Shown: positions 23,949-38,300 of the stretch, piece after piece | Layout of the letters: every line of letters starts with the position of its first letter | How positions within the stretch are numbered: the first letter of the stretch is position 1 | Program-made: the position numbers and the translations under genes | Notes under the pieces: model-generated | Databases searched by the model: none | What the model saw: only the letters and a program-made list of their open reading frames with translations | What the model was told of the DNA's origin: nothing | Assembly: GCF_000471905.2 (NCBI RefSeq) | Contig: NW_006494943.1 | Span: forward strand, 4,806,581-4,870,580 | Direction of reading: 5' to 3' | DNA length: 64,000 nt | Origin: Amborella trichopoda | Lineage: Eukaryota > Streptophyta > Magnoliopsida > Amborellales > Amborellaceae

Positions 23949-26900
23949 GTCGCAGAGAAAGCTTCCTTACCTTCTTCTTTTCATGAATTTTTGTGTTTGA
24001 TAAGTTTTTTTTTTTCTTTATTACATCTAGTTCTCTCGTATATGTGTGATTCTTTGCTCTCTTTGGAGGATATCAGTATTTTAGTTTACGAATGCCTGTT
24101 TGAAACTTTTTCAAAATTACTTTTTGGGTTTTTTAGATAACTTTGTAATTATTCAACTATTTAAACTCACAAATGAGGCCATCTACTCGGAGTAATTCTC
24201 CATTGCATTCATATTTTTTACAGGAGATTGCCATAAGTTAATTTTCATGTTTATTGTTTTAGCCATTTGTCTGGAATAAAGTTCTCCTTTTCAAATGCTT
24301 GATCTTTGACACAATAGATCATATGTTTAGTTAATGTGTTTGAAAGTGATGCAAATTTCAAAGTATTGATGGAACATGAAGAAACTTCACCGCTGTTTGT
24401 TTCTTACATTGACTTGAATGAGAAAAACCCAGAAAGTTCCTATCATACTTTTCATTCAACATGCCTCAAATATATGCAAACTATAAAGTGTTCATGAACA
24501 GCAGGGCTTGTACTTCACCACTCTGTCTGTGCTTTAGTAGCAAAACAGGTCTTGAAGTTTACCACTCTGGATGTCACAATTGCATTTTAATTCCTGAATA
24601 AGGCTCCTGATCAACTTGTTACGGTTCCTTGGACATTATTTCAAGAATTATAAAATGGGTATTGGTTGTTATAACTATGCCTATGAATATTTGGTAATGC
24701 ATTCCAATGGGGTTCAAATTCAATAGGTAGAGACCAGGGTCTTATGTATGCAGATCTTTGGGTGCATTTCTCTAGAACTCCTTGTTGCAGGCCCTGTGTT
24801 ATAAAATGATGTACCGTATAGTCTTATTAAATTGCTCAAAAGGGTTCCTTGAAGGATACCTTTTTTTAAAATTAAGAATCTCGCCTCATTTCCTCACTTA
24901 ATAGGTTGGTGGATTTGTCCTTATACATATACTAGGAAACTTGGCCAGGAATAGTTTTGTGAGGCTGGCTTGGGTTGCGGTTGTAGGACTTCCTTTCAGC
25001 GTTAGTTTTTTTAATTTCCTTTTGCTGCCTTTGCATTGTAATTCTTTTAACAAAAATTCATTTCAGAAGAAAAATAGAAAATCTTAACAAAAAACTTGAG
25101 CTCATTGGCTGGTTCGTCTACTGGCAAAACTAAGACAACTGGTCAAGTTACACAGTTAACTCGAAAGAACTCAGATGAGTTTTTCAAATTTCCGAAAACT
25201 TTTAAAAATGTGTTTGTAATGGATTCCATGCCTGGTTGGTAATATGACATACCTCAATTTTGCGACATCATAAAGCCCCATTCATGTCTCAAACAATGTT
25301 AGAAAAATCAATATATAATAAAAAATTTGGACACGTCCCGAGCTTTTCATATTCAACTATCAACATTTAGCCATTTTCAAATATTCCAATTGATAATCAT
25401 GTGAATTTTGATGGGCTATTTGAAATTAGATCAAAAGAAATGAGTAAAATGTTAAGTAGTTAATCTCTTAGGTGTTTTTTGATAATTCTTCTATCAAATG
25501 CTATTTTCGTGACACATATACCTTCTCGATACGACAGAATCCTGATATATGTACATGCTATTCCATGACTTCATCACGTTGGATTAAACATTTCGCATAT
25601 GCATGTTAATCATGTTGTACTTAATGGCTATTTCATTTTCAGATATTTAAGGTTATGTTGTACTTTGGTGATTTTATGTGATCTGCTCATGCATATGTGT
25701 ATTAACTCATGGCTATCACAAACAAATACTTGTACATTCCTCATCATCATTATAATCATCATTAGAGCCTTTTCCCAACTAATTGGGGTCGGCTACATGA
25801 ATCCTAGTCCACCATTTTTCTCTATTATGGACCATACCTTCAGTGAGCCCATAAATCGATATATATTTTTTCACTACTTCCAACCATGTCCTTTTGAGCT
25901 TACCCCTTGCCCCTTTTGAGCCTTCTACTTGAACTAACTCGCGTCTCCTAACAACTGTTGTATTGGGTCAGCGCTACATGTGGCCAACCCATCTAAGTCT
26001 ATTTTTTCTCTTTTTGTCTCCTATTAGTGCCACACCTAAATTCTCTTAAATGTGTTCATTTCTAAATCTATCACGTCTTGTCCTGCCACTCATCCATCTC
26101 AAGATTGTCTTTTTAGCTAGACTCATTCTATGGGTATGTTGTTTCTTGATTGCCCGATATGCCTCCTTATAAAGCAAAGCTGGTCTCATATCTGTCTTAT
26201 AGAATTTGCCCTTCAGCTTCATTGGTATGCAATGATCACATAAAACTCTGGTTGTACATCTTCACTTTGCCCACTAGCTCTAATTCTATCTGTGACATTT
26301 TCTTCAATCTATCCGGTTTTCTGGATTATTGACCCAAGATATTGCAAGTGCCTTCTTTTTGGTATTTCTTGGTCGTGATTCTTAACTACTTCGTTGTCTC
26401 TACTCTTAGTATTACTAAATTTGCCATCCATATACTCTGTCTTAGTCCGACTAATTTTAAAACCTTTAAATTCTAGAGCATCCCTCCAAAGTTCTAACTT
26501 TGTGTTGACGCTCTTTTGGGTCTTATCAATCAAAACTATATTGTTCGCGAACAACAGACACCACTATAGCTCTTCTTGTAGGTTCCTAGTTGAGTCATCC
26601 ATAAGTAAGACAAAGAGGTATGGACTTAATGCTGACCCCTGATGTAGACCTAGTTGTTTGCACGCTAGTTAGTGCTCCCTCGTACAATTGAAATCCAATA
26701 TAAAAGAGTAACTCAATTTATTGAAAATAAAATATTTAACATCCATAGTGCTGATATGTTTGTTACTACAAAAGAGTCATGGCTTTCTTTAAAGCTAATT
26801 CAAGAGTTAATTGACAAGAGGTTTCAAAGTGTTTGTTCTCTTCAATTGAGTCTTACTATCATATCTATGAGGTACATAATTGCCTTTCTTAGATATATTT

Positions 26901-29900
26901 AAGGATATCCTATAGGGTTTTGAAAAGAGATTGATTTTTATTATTAGCTAAAATTAGTAGAGAAATTTGCGCACATATCCCTGAACATTCCCATCATTAA
27001 AAAGTTCCCCTTTAGATTTTATATCTTGCATTCATACCCAAACTTTTCAGTTTTTTGTTTTTTGTTTTTTGGTGTGTGTGTGTGCGTGTGTTTGAAAGCT
27101 ACCCCTATTCCGGACCTTGAAAGCCCAAAATTCTATAAAATTGAAAAGTTTGATTATTGGATGGGACCTTAACCACCTTATTTTCAATAGGCACAACTTC
27201 AGATTTTCAAAGTCAAAAAATTCCAAAAACTCATGTTGAAAATCCAATTTTTTTTCTTGTACAAGGGCAACTATGTGCCCAGGACCAACACGACAATATT
27301 GAACTTTCAAAATTCAAAAATTCCAAAAATTTCGGATCTTGAAAATCTGAAATCAACTTATTGTATTTTAGATATTCAAAATCTGAGAATGAAGTCAAAA
27401 TTTCACAAATTTCTGACACATTAATTTCAGATTTTCAAGATCCCAAATTTTAAAACATAACTAAATATTTACTTTCGGATATTGAAGATCCTAGATAGGG
27501 GCGATTTAGTCATTTAAAAAAAAAATGCTAAAAAAACATATGAACGTATAATGTAAAAAATTGTAAATATTAAAAAACAGAAATATTTGGGGATATGCTC
27601 ATAAATTTCTTGAATCAATACTTTACCATCTAGTATTACGTCTTGCATGCTTACAGTAAATTTGAAACTAACAAGTGATAAATACTCTCAATGGTGGATT
27701 TTGCAATAATGACTTTCTACACATTCTCGGGTGTCATGTCCAGTTAAGGTGTGTTTTATGGGAATTTGCAGGGTGATTACACTTTAGTGTTGCAAGTTAT
27801 TGTCTTAAGCTTTGCGTTTGTACTTTGTAGCATGTGTTCTCCCTACACCTTGATCCCTGAGTTGAAATAGTTATCCATACAGGTATATGTAACGAAAACA
27901 TGTTGCCTGGAAGGTAGCAGCTGTCCTGATGACATGTATTTGACTTGAATTTCTTAACAGAGTACTGATTAAATTTAGGTAGGATTTCTCTTACTTTATA
28001 TAATTAGAACCTCCATACTTTTCACAGGGTTGTTGATCTTCCTGCAGTTGAACTCAAGGAAAATGATGTGTGTATTAAAATGCTCGCAGCCCCTATAAAT
28101 CCCTCTGACATCAATAGGATTGAAGGTTGAGATGATACTTCTTTAAGCTTATTAGCTTATATTTTATGTCTCTTTTGCGTACTGACATATTTGCGTGTTT
28201 CGATTAATTTAAGTGCAACTTTCTTCCCTGGTACTTTGATTCCACTTCATGAATTTAAAGGAATCAAAATACATGACTTGCCTTGTTTCATATTCATCTT
28301 TGCATGATTAAAATGCTTTCTTGCATGATTCATTAGTGAGTACAAACATTGAAACTTGGTTTTTTATTTATTTTAGATTAGTTGAAAGCTTGTAACCTAT
28401 GTCTCAAATTGGTATTTTTATAGTATTTGACGTGGGAGTGATGAGTCTCCTTGTTGACTCTTGAAGTGGCTCAGCAATCTTTGATTAAATATTCCTAGTT
28501 GGCTCTTCTTGGCTGTCCACAGCCCAAATGTCCCACTCTCATAGCCCTTTATTGGCTGAATTATGTCAAGCTATCTCACACTTCCCTCCACAGTGTTACA
28601 TTGGTGGGATTTCCATGTCACCAGGTAGTCGTTTCGGAAAAGAAAAATAGGCAGAATCACAGCCAGCATGGCTGACTTCTTGGATTTCGTGCATAGGCAC
28701 TCCCTCATAGACATCCCCCTCAAGGGGCCCTTCTAACTTGGACCAACAGTCAGTCTTCTTCAATTTTGTCCAAATTGGATGGATTCCTTATCAAGGTGGA
28801 TTGGGAACACCATTTTCAGGAGGTATCATGCAGGTCCCTTTTAAGGCCAGCTCGGACCATTTTCCCATCCTACTGGATACCCAGGCAACTCCTTCAGGCC
28901 TAGAGTGTTCATTTTTTATACACGTGGTTGGAGGATAGAAGCACACACACCCTTCTCCACTTTGGTGATCCTCCTTCGAAGTTCATAGTTGGGCAGGCTT
29001 CAGGGTCTGGAAGAATCTACAACTCCTTAAGCAGAAGCTAATTGCCTGGAATATGGGTCATTTTGGCTCCCTCCAAACCAAGAAGCAGCTGACCCTGTCT
29101 GAAATCGAGTAGCTAGATATGGTGGAGGAGCGGAGAGAGCTGTATCCTTGTGAGGCAAATGCTAGAATCATGGCAAAGGCAAAATTCCTGGATGTCTTGA
29201 AACTAGAAGAGATCTTTTCGCATCAACATTATGGGATTAAATGGGTCTTTGGTGGGGACCTCAACACCTCAACCTTTTACAAAATGGCCAATTGCAGCTG
29301 AAGCTCGAACACTATCGTACAAATCCGGGTCAAAGATCGCATTTTCGAAAGACAAAGATGACGTTGCCAGGTCTATCATATTGTACTTTCAAGGGCTTCT
29401 CTGTAGAGACTGCCCGTAGTCTGAGCCTAGAAAACATTCAATTCAATTCCAATCCATCTTATCAGAAAGTTCCTTGTGGTTGGAGTACCCCTTCTCAGAG
29501 CGGGGAATCGTCAAAGCAATAGTGGATTTAGAACATGACAAGACCGTTGGGACGATGCTTCCCTTTTTTCTTATTCAGTAAATTCCAGGACTCCCTAGAT
29601 TCTGTCGTACTTGCCTAGTTTGCTAAGTGCCCAGGAAGTCAAAGCTTTCTAATGATTAGCTTGCTCAATAGCACATATAGATCTCAGCCAAGTTGCTTGC
29701 ATTGCGACTTCATCAGGTTTTGGATCAACTCATATCTCCAACCAAGGTACTCTTGTTCCTGGTATGCAAATCCTGGACAGTGCACCCAGCGCCAATGAGT
29801 GCATTGAAAAATATATCCTCTCAAGAATCCTTGGTTTGATATGTAATCTCGATCTTGGAAAAACATTTGACCATGTGGACAGAGGTGTTCTTAGCAATAT

Positions 29901-32900
29901 TATGCTTGGGCATGGGTCCAAATGGAGGAAATGGATGCAAGGTTGCCCATCCTCTCTCATTTCTCAGTTCTGATTAATGGCTCCCCACAATGTTTTTTCC
30001 CAGCCTCTTGAGGCCTTAGGCAAAGGGACCCTCTGTCCCCTTTCTCTTCGCAATTGTGACCAATGTCTTTAGTATGTCCATTGAATAGATTTACCAGAGT
30101 GGGATGCTTTTGGGTTACTCCTACTCATCAATGTTTGAAGTTTCCTCAAATGCACTATAGTCTAATCTGATATTAGACGATATGCATGTGCTATATCTCA
30201 CAGAAATTTCCCTGTATCACCTGTGATAGTGAACAGCACACATGTGCTATGACTCTCAGATTTGCTTTATTTATCATCTTTCTTTTGACATCGAGGTACT
30301 GTGCTGTAGGTGGATTCTTGTCAGCAGGCCATGTGTGCATGCTGGTCTCTCATTTCAATTTATTCACTTCCTCTTTAATATTTTGAATGTTCCTATGGAG
30401 TCACTAACAGAAGGCCTGGTCTAGGTGCTGTTGCCTCAACCACCTTTGGGACTGGTTTCTGCATCATATCCACCCACCCATAGGCTCAATAGAGTAACAT
30501 TGCTTAGCTATGTATGGTTCGGCCATGACGTCTTTCCTGTGAACATGATGGATATTCATCTTTAAAAGAATCCTTGCTAGGTTATCACTCCCTTTTGATG
30601 TTACTGGCTAGGTGCAGAGTGCACAATAGGCCTTCTCCTCGCACCAATGTTAGTTAGACTTTCTTTCCAATATCTGAAGTTGCCAATGATCCCCAAATGG
30701 TTTAATCCCCTAGAACACCACTGGAGCAACAGTGCTGTCGCGGGATACTGAGAACTGCAGCTTGGATTTGAGATTCATCCTACTACTCACATACCAGCCC
30801 GTGCTCATTGAGTCTTTACTGGTGGTCCTATTTATGTACTTTTTGTTTTTTTGGAGGGGGGGCTGGGGGGGGAGTGTGGAGTATTTAGTTTGGTCATAAG
30901 TTTCTTTTGTATGGTATCACCATTTTCCATATTCTTCATCTTTTTTCTGAAATACTATATCTTTCTAGCAACTTTTCTTATGAGTTTCTCAACACATAGT
31001 TTGCTATTTGGTTCATGAACTTTTTCTTGTTCATATGTATCTTTTATTTGCAGGAACTATTCGTAGTTGAAAGATATAATTTAGATCTATACGAATCAGC
31101 AGGTATCAGATGAATATTTGGAAGAAGAGAAAGAAGATGTGAAAAGGAATAAGATGGAGAAGGAAGGAGAGAGGTGCGTGAGAGAAAGGAAGAGGGGAGA
31201 GAGAAGATAGAGGAGTGTGTGAGATAGAGAGGGAGGGAGACAAGTGACATGCCCCCACTTTGGGATCAGTCACATATTTATGTTATTAATGATATCGAAA
31301 AATTACAAAAAATACCCTTATGTAGCTCAAAAAAACAGATAACCTTATTGACTTAAATGTTCCATTTTTGTCCCCAGTTTACTGTTATACTTCCAACATT
31401 CATATCTATCTTTATCTTTTTGAGCAATCTGAGGATATATAAATTATACATTGGGATTTTTAGGTTATCCTCAGCCTGCCTTTGCTTTTTGCATCCTGTT
31501 TATGCAGGTGTTTACCCTGTTAGGCCTCCAGTGCCAGCGGTTGGAGGATATGAGGGGGTTGGAGAAATTTATGCTTTAGGATCTGCAGTGAGGAATCTTT
31601 CTGTTGGCGATTGGGTTATACCATCACCTCCATCGTCTGGTATGACAAATACAAATACCGTCTAACATACAATATTCAATTATTAATTTCAGAATAATGT
31701 AATGCTTTTTTTAATCTGCTCATTTGATCTGCTATTTATGTAGTTCCTTAGTTGTTTTTGCATTGTTGAACTACACTTTATTCATAAATATGATGGTCAT
31801 CATATATAATGCTTAGGAACTTGGCAGACTTACATTGTCAAGGAAGCGAATGCATTGCACAAAGTCCGTAAAGACATTCCTATGGAGTATGCTGCTACGA
31901 TTACTGTAAATCCTTTGACAGCCCTACGCATGATGGAGGATTTTGTTAAGCTGACCTCTGGTAACTTGCATTTCATTTGATATACAGTGTCGCTTTAGTA
32001 TGAAGTTTGTTTACATCCCTCATACTTGTAACATTTAACTTGTGTTGTATGCTTTGTATGATAACTATTAGGAGATGTTATTGTGCAAAATGGTGCAACG
32101 AGCATCGTGGGACAGTCCATTATTCAGCTTGCTCAGATTCGAGGCATCCATAGCATAAATATAATCAGGGACAGGTACATTCTGCTAATTTTGTATTTTA
32201 TTCTTTAATTTTTTAAGCAGTGAACAAAAGAGATTAATGAATTGCATTGATGTAACGAGTAACAACCAGTGTATTTACATATATGCATCAATTGGCATAT
32301 GAGAGGAATTCCCACACGAGGCATCCATAGCATAAATATGATCTGGGAGAAGTGGCATTTAGGAAATATGTATTTCAGTCTAACTTGATTCTTTCGAAGT
32401 AGTGGCAAAATAAATTGATGCATTGACAAAAGTATCATAAGCACACAAGAAGCATATCCTAATCAATTAGAAAATGAGAAGAATCCTTTACATCATCATC
32501 ATCATCAGAGCCTTTTTCCAGCTATTTGGGGTTGGTTACATGAATCCCGGTCCGTCATTCTGCTCTATCAAGGTCCATACCCTCAGTGAGGCCATAAGTC
32601 CGCATATCTTTTATCACTGCTTCCAATCATGTCTTTTGGGCCTATCCCTTGCACTTTTTTAGCCTTCCACTTGAACCAACTCACACCTCCTAACAAGTGT
32701 TGTACTAGGTTTGCGCTGCACATGGCCGGCCCACCTAAGTCGACTTTCTTTCATCTTATCGCTTATTGGAGCTACACCTAAGTACTTCAGAATGTATTCA
32801 TTTTGAATTCTATCCCTTCTTATTTTGCCTCTTATCCATCTTAACATCCTCTTCTTAGCTACACTCATTCTATGAGTATGTTGTTTCTTGACAGCCCAAC

Positions 32901-35072
32901 ATTCTGCCCCATAAAACGAAGCTGGTCTTACATTGTCCTATAGAATTTCCCCTTTAGCTTCATTGGTATCTCGCAATCACAAAAAACTTCGGTTGTACAT
33001 CTCCACTCTGCCCACCCAATTCTAATTCTATTTGCGATATCTTCCTCAATCTCTCCATTTTCCTAGATTATCAACCAAGATATTAAAAATGTGCTCTTTT
33101 TCGTATTTCTTTGCCATCAATCTTAACTACTCCCTCGTCTCTACTCCTATTATTAATTAACTTGTATTCCATATACTGTCTTAATTCGACTAATTTTAAA
33201 ACCTTTAGATTCTAGAGTATCCCTCCAAAGTTTTAATCTTGTGTTGACGTCACTTTGGGTCTCATAAATTAAAACTATATCGTCTGCGAACAACATACAC
33301 CACTATACCTCATCTTGTAAGGGCCTTGTTACATCGTCGGATCGTCCATAATTAAGATAAAGAGTTACGGGCTCAATGACCCATGTTGTAAACCTATTGT
33401 CATTGGAAACTCGCTCGTATCTCCACCAGTTGTTTGCACACTAGTTAGCGCTCTTTCGTACATAACTCTCATCAAGTCGATATAGTATTTAGAAACTCCT
33501 TTATTTTCCAACACCCACCAAATTGAATCTCATGGTACTTTATTATAAGCTTTTTTAGATCAATAAATACCTTGTGGAAGTCTTTGCCCTTCGCCTTGAA
33601 CTTCTCAATCAGTTGTATAAGTGGAAAATAGCCTCAATCATTATCCTCCCAGGCATAAAACCAAATTGACTTTTTGATACACTCGTTTCATACCTTAGTT
33701 GTTGCTCAATCACTCTCTCACACAACTTCATAGTGTAGCTCATAAGTTTGATCCATAGTTACCAGAATCTCTCCTCGGACCCCACAATTCCGGTTTGGAA
33801 ATCCGTTTCTTCGTTTCCGTTAAGGAAACTCCACAGAAACCGTTTTTTCGAAACTCGAAAACTCGATTCCTTTATTTCGGAATCTCGATTCCTTTATTTC
33901 GGAATCTCGATTCCATACCTAGGTGGGAACCTTTTTTTACAACATAAGAAACTCGATTCCTGGATTTCGGAATCTCGATTCCCCACATATATGGAAACCT
34001 AGTTTAAGAACCAAGGAAACTCGTTTCCTTAATTTCGGAATCTTGGTTCAACTCTACTTTTAAAAATATTGTTCAGAACCATGGAAACTCTAGTCCTTAG
34101 TTTCGGAATCTCGATTCCTTAATTTCGGAATCTTGATTCCTTAAATCTCTATCTAACACATTTGGAGAAACTTGAACCCCCTAATTGTGGGTAAACGCTC
34201 CCACATAGATTGAATCTGTCTTCCAGCGTAGTTTGAATCTTGATTTCATGTTAAATGATACACGATTGTAGATGTAATGAAACTCTTTTCGTCAGGGATT
34301 TGAATCATCTACACCATATAAAACATTGGTTTCTTGTAAATAATAACCACAAAAGTAATGTTTTATTTTCTAGTGGATGTCATGTTTAAGGTCCCAAACG
34401 ATAGCATTAGGTGCCATGTGTAGCAGAAGGGGTATTATTATTTATAAAACATGTACTTTAGAAGGAATTAATGAGAATGTGTTGCTTTTTTAGTTATCTT
34501 TGTTATGTTTCTTATATTTTTCTTTACCTTTCTCATAGTTATGTGAATTGCTTAAGTGAACATGCACCACGTCGCACCTTGCAACATTGCTTAGTGTTGT
34601 ACTACCGATTGCAAAATGGTTCTTAGTAATGTTATTTTTACTTTTTTTTTGCCTAATTTAAATGCCTATAGAATAATGTTCCTTATATTTGCGGTGATGT
34701 AAATTGCCTTGGTTTCTTAATCTTGCTCATATGTTATGTCAAATTATTTAAATGCCCATAGAGTAATGCTTCTTATATTTGCGGTATGTAAACGGCCCTT
34801 GTTTCTGAATCTTGCTCATATGTTATGTGAAAAGACTGCTTAAGTGATCTTACAACATATGTAGCCTCGCAACATTGTTAAGTATTTGAATACTGAATGT
34901 CAAGTGGTTATTAACAATGCTAATTGAATTTTTTTCGCCTCTAATTTAAATGCCTATAAAATATTAAAATCATTTAATAACATATAAAGCAACACACATG
35001 GACCGATAATTGAAACTCTAGAATTTATACATTGTGTAATAAAAAAAAAGTTACAATACTTCATAATAGAAA

Positions 35073-35116
<44 letters not shown>

Positions 35117-35348
35117 GGGGNNNNNNNNNNNNNNNNNNNNNNNNNNNNNNNNNNNNNNNNNNNNNNNNNNNNNNNNNNNNNNNNNNNNNNNNNNNNNNNN
35201 NNNNNNNNNNNNNNNNNNNNNNNNNNNNNNNNNNNNNNNNNNNNNNNNNNNNNNNNNNNNNNNNNNNNNNNNNNNNNNNNNNNNNNNNNNNNNNNNNNNN
35301 NNNNNNNNNNNNNNNNNNNNNNNNNNNAGTAGTAGTAGTAGTAGTAGG

Positions 35349-35395
<47 letters not shown>

Positions 35396-38300
35396 GGGAA
35401 GGGGAGGGAGAGGAGGGTGGCTACGACTTGTTCCTTCTTCCACTCTTTCGAGTTGTTGCGAGGAGCTTTTGTGTAATGGTAGAAGATATTGAAGGAACTC
35501 GAACTGTAGCAAATGATGGAGATGCTCTTAGGGTGGAAGATGATGGTTGCACTATTGGGGCGGCGCTTGGTGAAGGTTGGTTGAGGACGCGCTCGATGGT
35601 ACCTTTAGTTGCGAATACATCGCGGTGGCTTGGAGTACTAGGTGGCTCTATTGAAGTTCCCCATGGAGTGACAGATCCCAAAGGCAGTGCAGACACAACT
35701 CTGTCATCATCAACATCGAGGCGTGCATCCAACGCTTCCAGGGCCACTATGTCATCCTTGAGGTGATCGTATTCTGGATGAGAGTCCCAATTCTTATATT
35801 TCTCTTTGCAGTCCGCTCGCAATCTATTCAACAGTCTGTCATTGTAATGAACATACACCAATGATTCAGAACGATCCGTATTCAGCCAATTTGGTTTAAC
35901 ATTGTGTATGTAGCTATACGTGCTCCAACATCTCTCTGCACATGAGGAATTAACATTTTGTGACAACACCTTTACTTCAATTGCATGCAATTCTGAAGTA
36001 CCACCACCATACATGTCCCACCATGACACTGCTTTCATAGAACCCCTTTCAGCAATAGATGGGGAGAGAGCGAAAACCCCTCAATTCCCAAGAAAATCAC
36101 CAATTTGTTGCTTCAGCCTTCCTCATTCTATATCATCTGGAATTAGTACATCAAGGGCTGTGTGGTAACATATAGAAACTTTTGGGTCCTGGTGGGGCTT
36201 CATCCTCTTTTCACCCCCAGGTACTGGTGTAGCCAACCACTCTCGTGAATAATACTTAGGACTGAGAAGGAATGCCAAACAATGCAATGGAAGATTTGAC
36301 CGGTCCTAACGAGCCACAACTAAAGTCTTCACCCTTTGAAATAACATAGGATCGTCATATAGGGCCACCACAATTTCCCCCAACATAGTATCCATGCACT
36401 CGTATGCATCTCCCACGACAGCCCTGTCGCTATCGACAAACTTTATTGTCTTCCATATTGGCCTTGTAAAAGACAATATCAATTTATTCATCTTTTAGAA
36501 CTCATCGTCCATGATAGTATCACGTTTGATGCCATGTTGATTATCTGATGTGCCTCGTTTCAAACCTTCCCACTCACTACCCAACACTAAAGACGTCAAG
36601 GCAACTGTCACTTCCATCAATCTCCTCAACATGATATAATGATACCCGAACCTCGTCTTCTTAGCCTTAAGAAGTTCTAAGTTAGAATGGGTCCGAAAAA
36701 TGTACAGGCATCTTGTATGATTACGAATGTACTTTACCATTGCTTTTGCCTGCTTACAATGTTTGCAAACGAAAGCAAAAGATAGATTTTTCTTATTTTT
36801 GTCAACAATACCCATCATTAGCAGACTCAAAGTATGAGCCAAGCAACCCAACCAAAAAATGTGGGAATGACAGTGTTGAATTATAGTACTTGCACCTTTG
36901 CAATTGGCCGCATTGTCGGTTACGACTTGAACCACATTATACGGTCCAATTGACTCTATGGCTTTTAAAAGGATATCGGCAATCACTTGACTAGTCTTTT
37001 CAACTGATGAACAATCAATGCTATTAATGAGCATGGCCTTGCCAGCTGATACATCCATGACATTAATCAAAGATTCGTTCTTAATATTACTCCAACCATC
37101 AGATACAATGGATACACCATAACTTCCCCACTCACTCCTAACTGCTCCCAAGCCTGATCGATCCTACTGTTCTCTTTGTCAAGCAATGTTGTTCGGATCC
37201 TTTCGTACGTAGGTGCCACATAGCCTTTTGGACTGCTATTAACAGTGTAAATCATTTCATGGAACCTTGGTCCCTTCGCAACATTGAAAGGGATGCCGAG
37301 GGCATAAAAAAAATGAGCCACGGCAGCATCCACATCATCTCTTGCCTGAACATTAAATAAATGTGGGATCTTAGCTTGGGTTCCTTTCTTTTTTATCAAG
37401 ACTTTCGGTTACTTTCTTTTTTATCAGGACTTTCGGTTTTCAATAATGATGGAAACAACGATGTATCAACTGAACAACCAACATCATTTCTATTTTGGCA
37501 TTTTCTCCCATATAATCTTTGGGCTTCATCCTCCTCAAACCTTAATGCCTCTCGCTCTTCTTTGGATAATTTTGGGCAACTTGATATCCATTTAGACCCC
37601 TTAACAAATGATGGTCCCAAAAGATGCGCTTGCACACAAACATAGGACTTTCTCTACAATTGAAATTACATGTCGACTTCTTTGTACCACCGCTCCCCTT
37701 GCCATAATTACCTACGACTGTCACGTATTTCCACAATGGAGTGGAAGTAGGCTCTTCGACTTCTTCTTCCAACACTACAGTCGCATTATAAGACCCAAAA
37801 AATCGGCATACCCAATTTCCTCCTCCATACCAACACCCAAATACAAAATTACCTCTGAAAACAAGTTTGGAGGTAGAATTAGTTTAAGCATGATGCTTTC
37901 TGAAAATCACAAAATAACAAAAACAGGTAATTTCCATTCTTTCATCCTTGCACAATCCCATTCGCAATCCAATCCCAATCAATATCCATTTTAATATCTA
38001 GAAATCATATAACAAAAAGCAGTAAAACTCAAATGACTTTAAAGTTACTTAGATTGTCCTCTTGGATCTCTCTCTCTCATCTACCCACTGCCCACTTCCC
38101 CAACCCCAATTTGGATCTCTCTCTCTTTCTAACCCCCCTAATTTGGATCTCTCCCCATAATTTGACTCTTTCCCTCCCCCCCAATTTGGATTGCTCTCTC
38201 TTCCCCCAATTTGGATCTCTCTCTCTCTCCCCCCAATTTGGATCTCTCTCCCTCCCCCCAATTTGGATCTCTCTATCTCCTCCCAATTTGGATCTCTCTC

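Larger units (their letters stand above)
23949..28027 (+). other. MECR intron 1
   Basis: GT-AG intron of about 4.1 kb. 24000-25740 holds nothing I can assign. It then contains an RTE fragment (25743-26700) and a MULE-like MITE (26962-27609). Confidence 0.8.

Noticed and set aside
35032-35766. Long open frames on both strands across the N gap
   Set aside because: They are GA/CT microsatellite translation joined through unknown bases.
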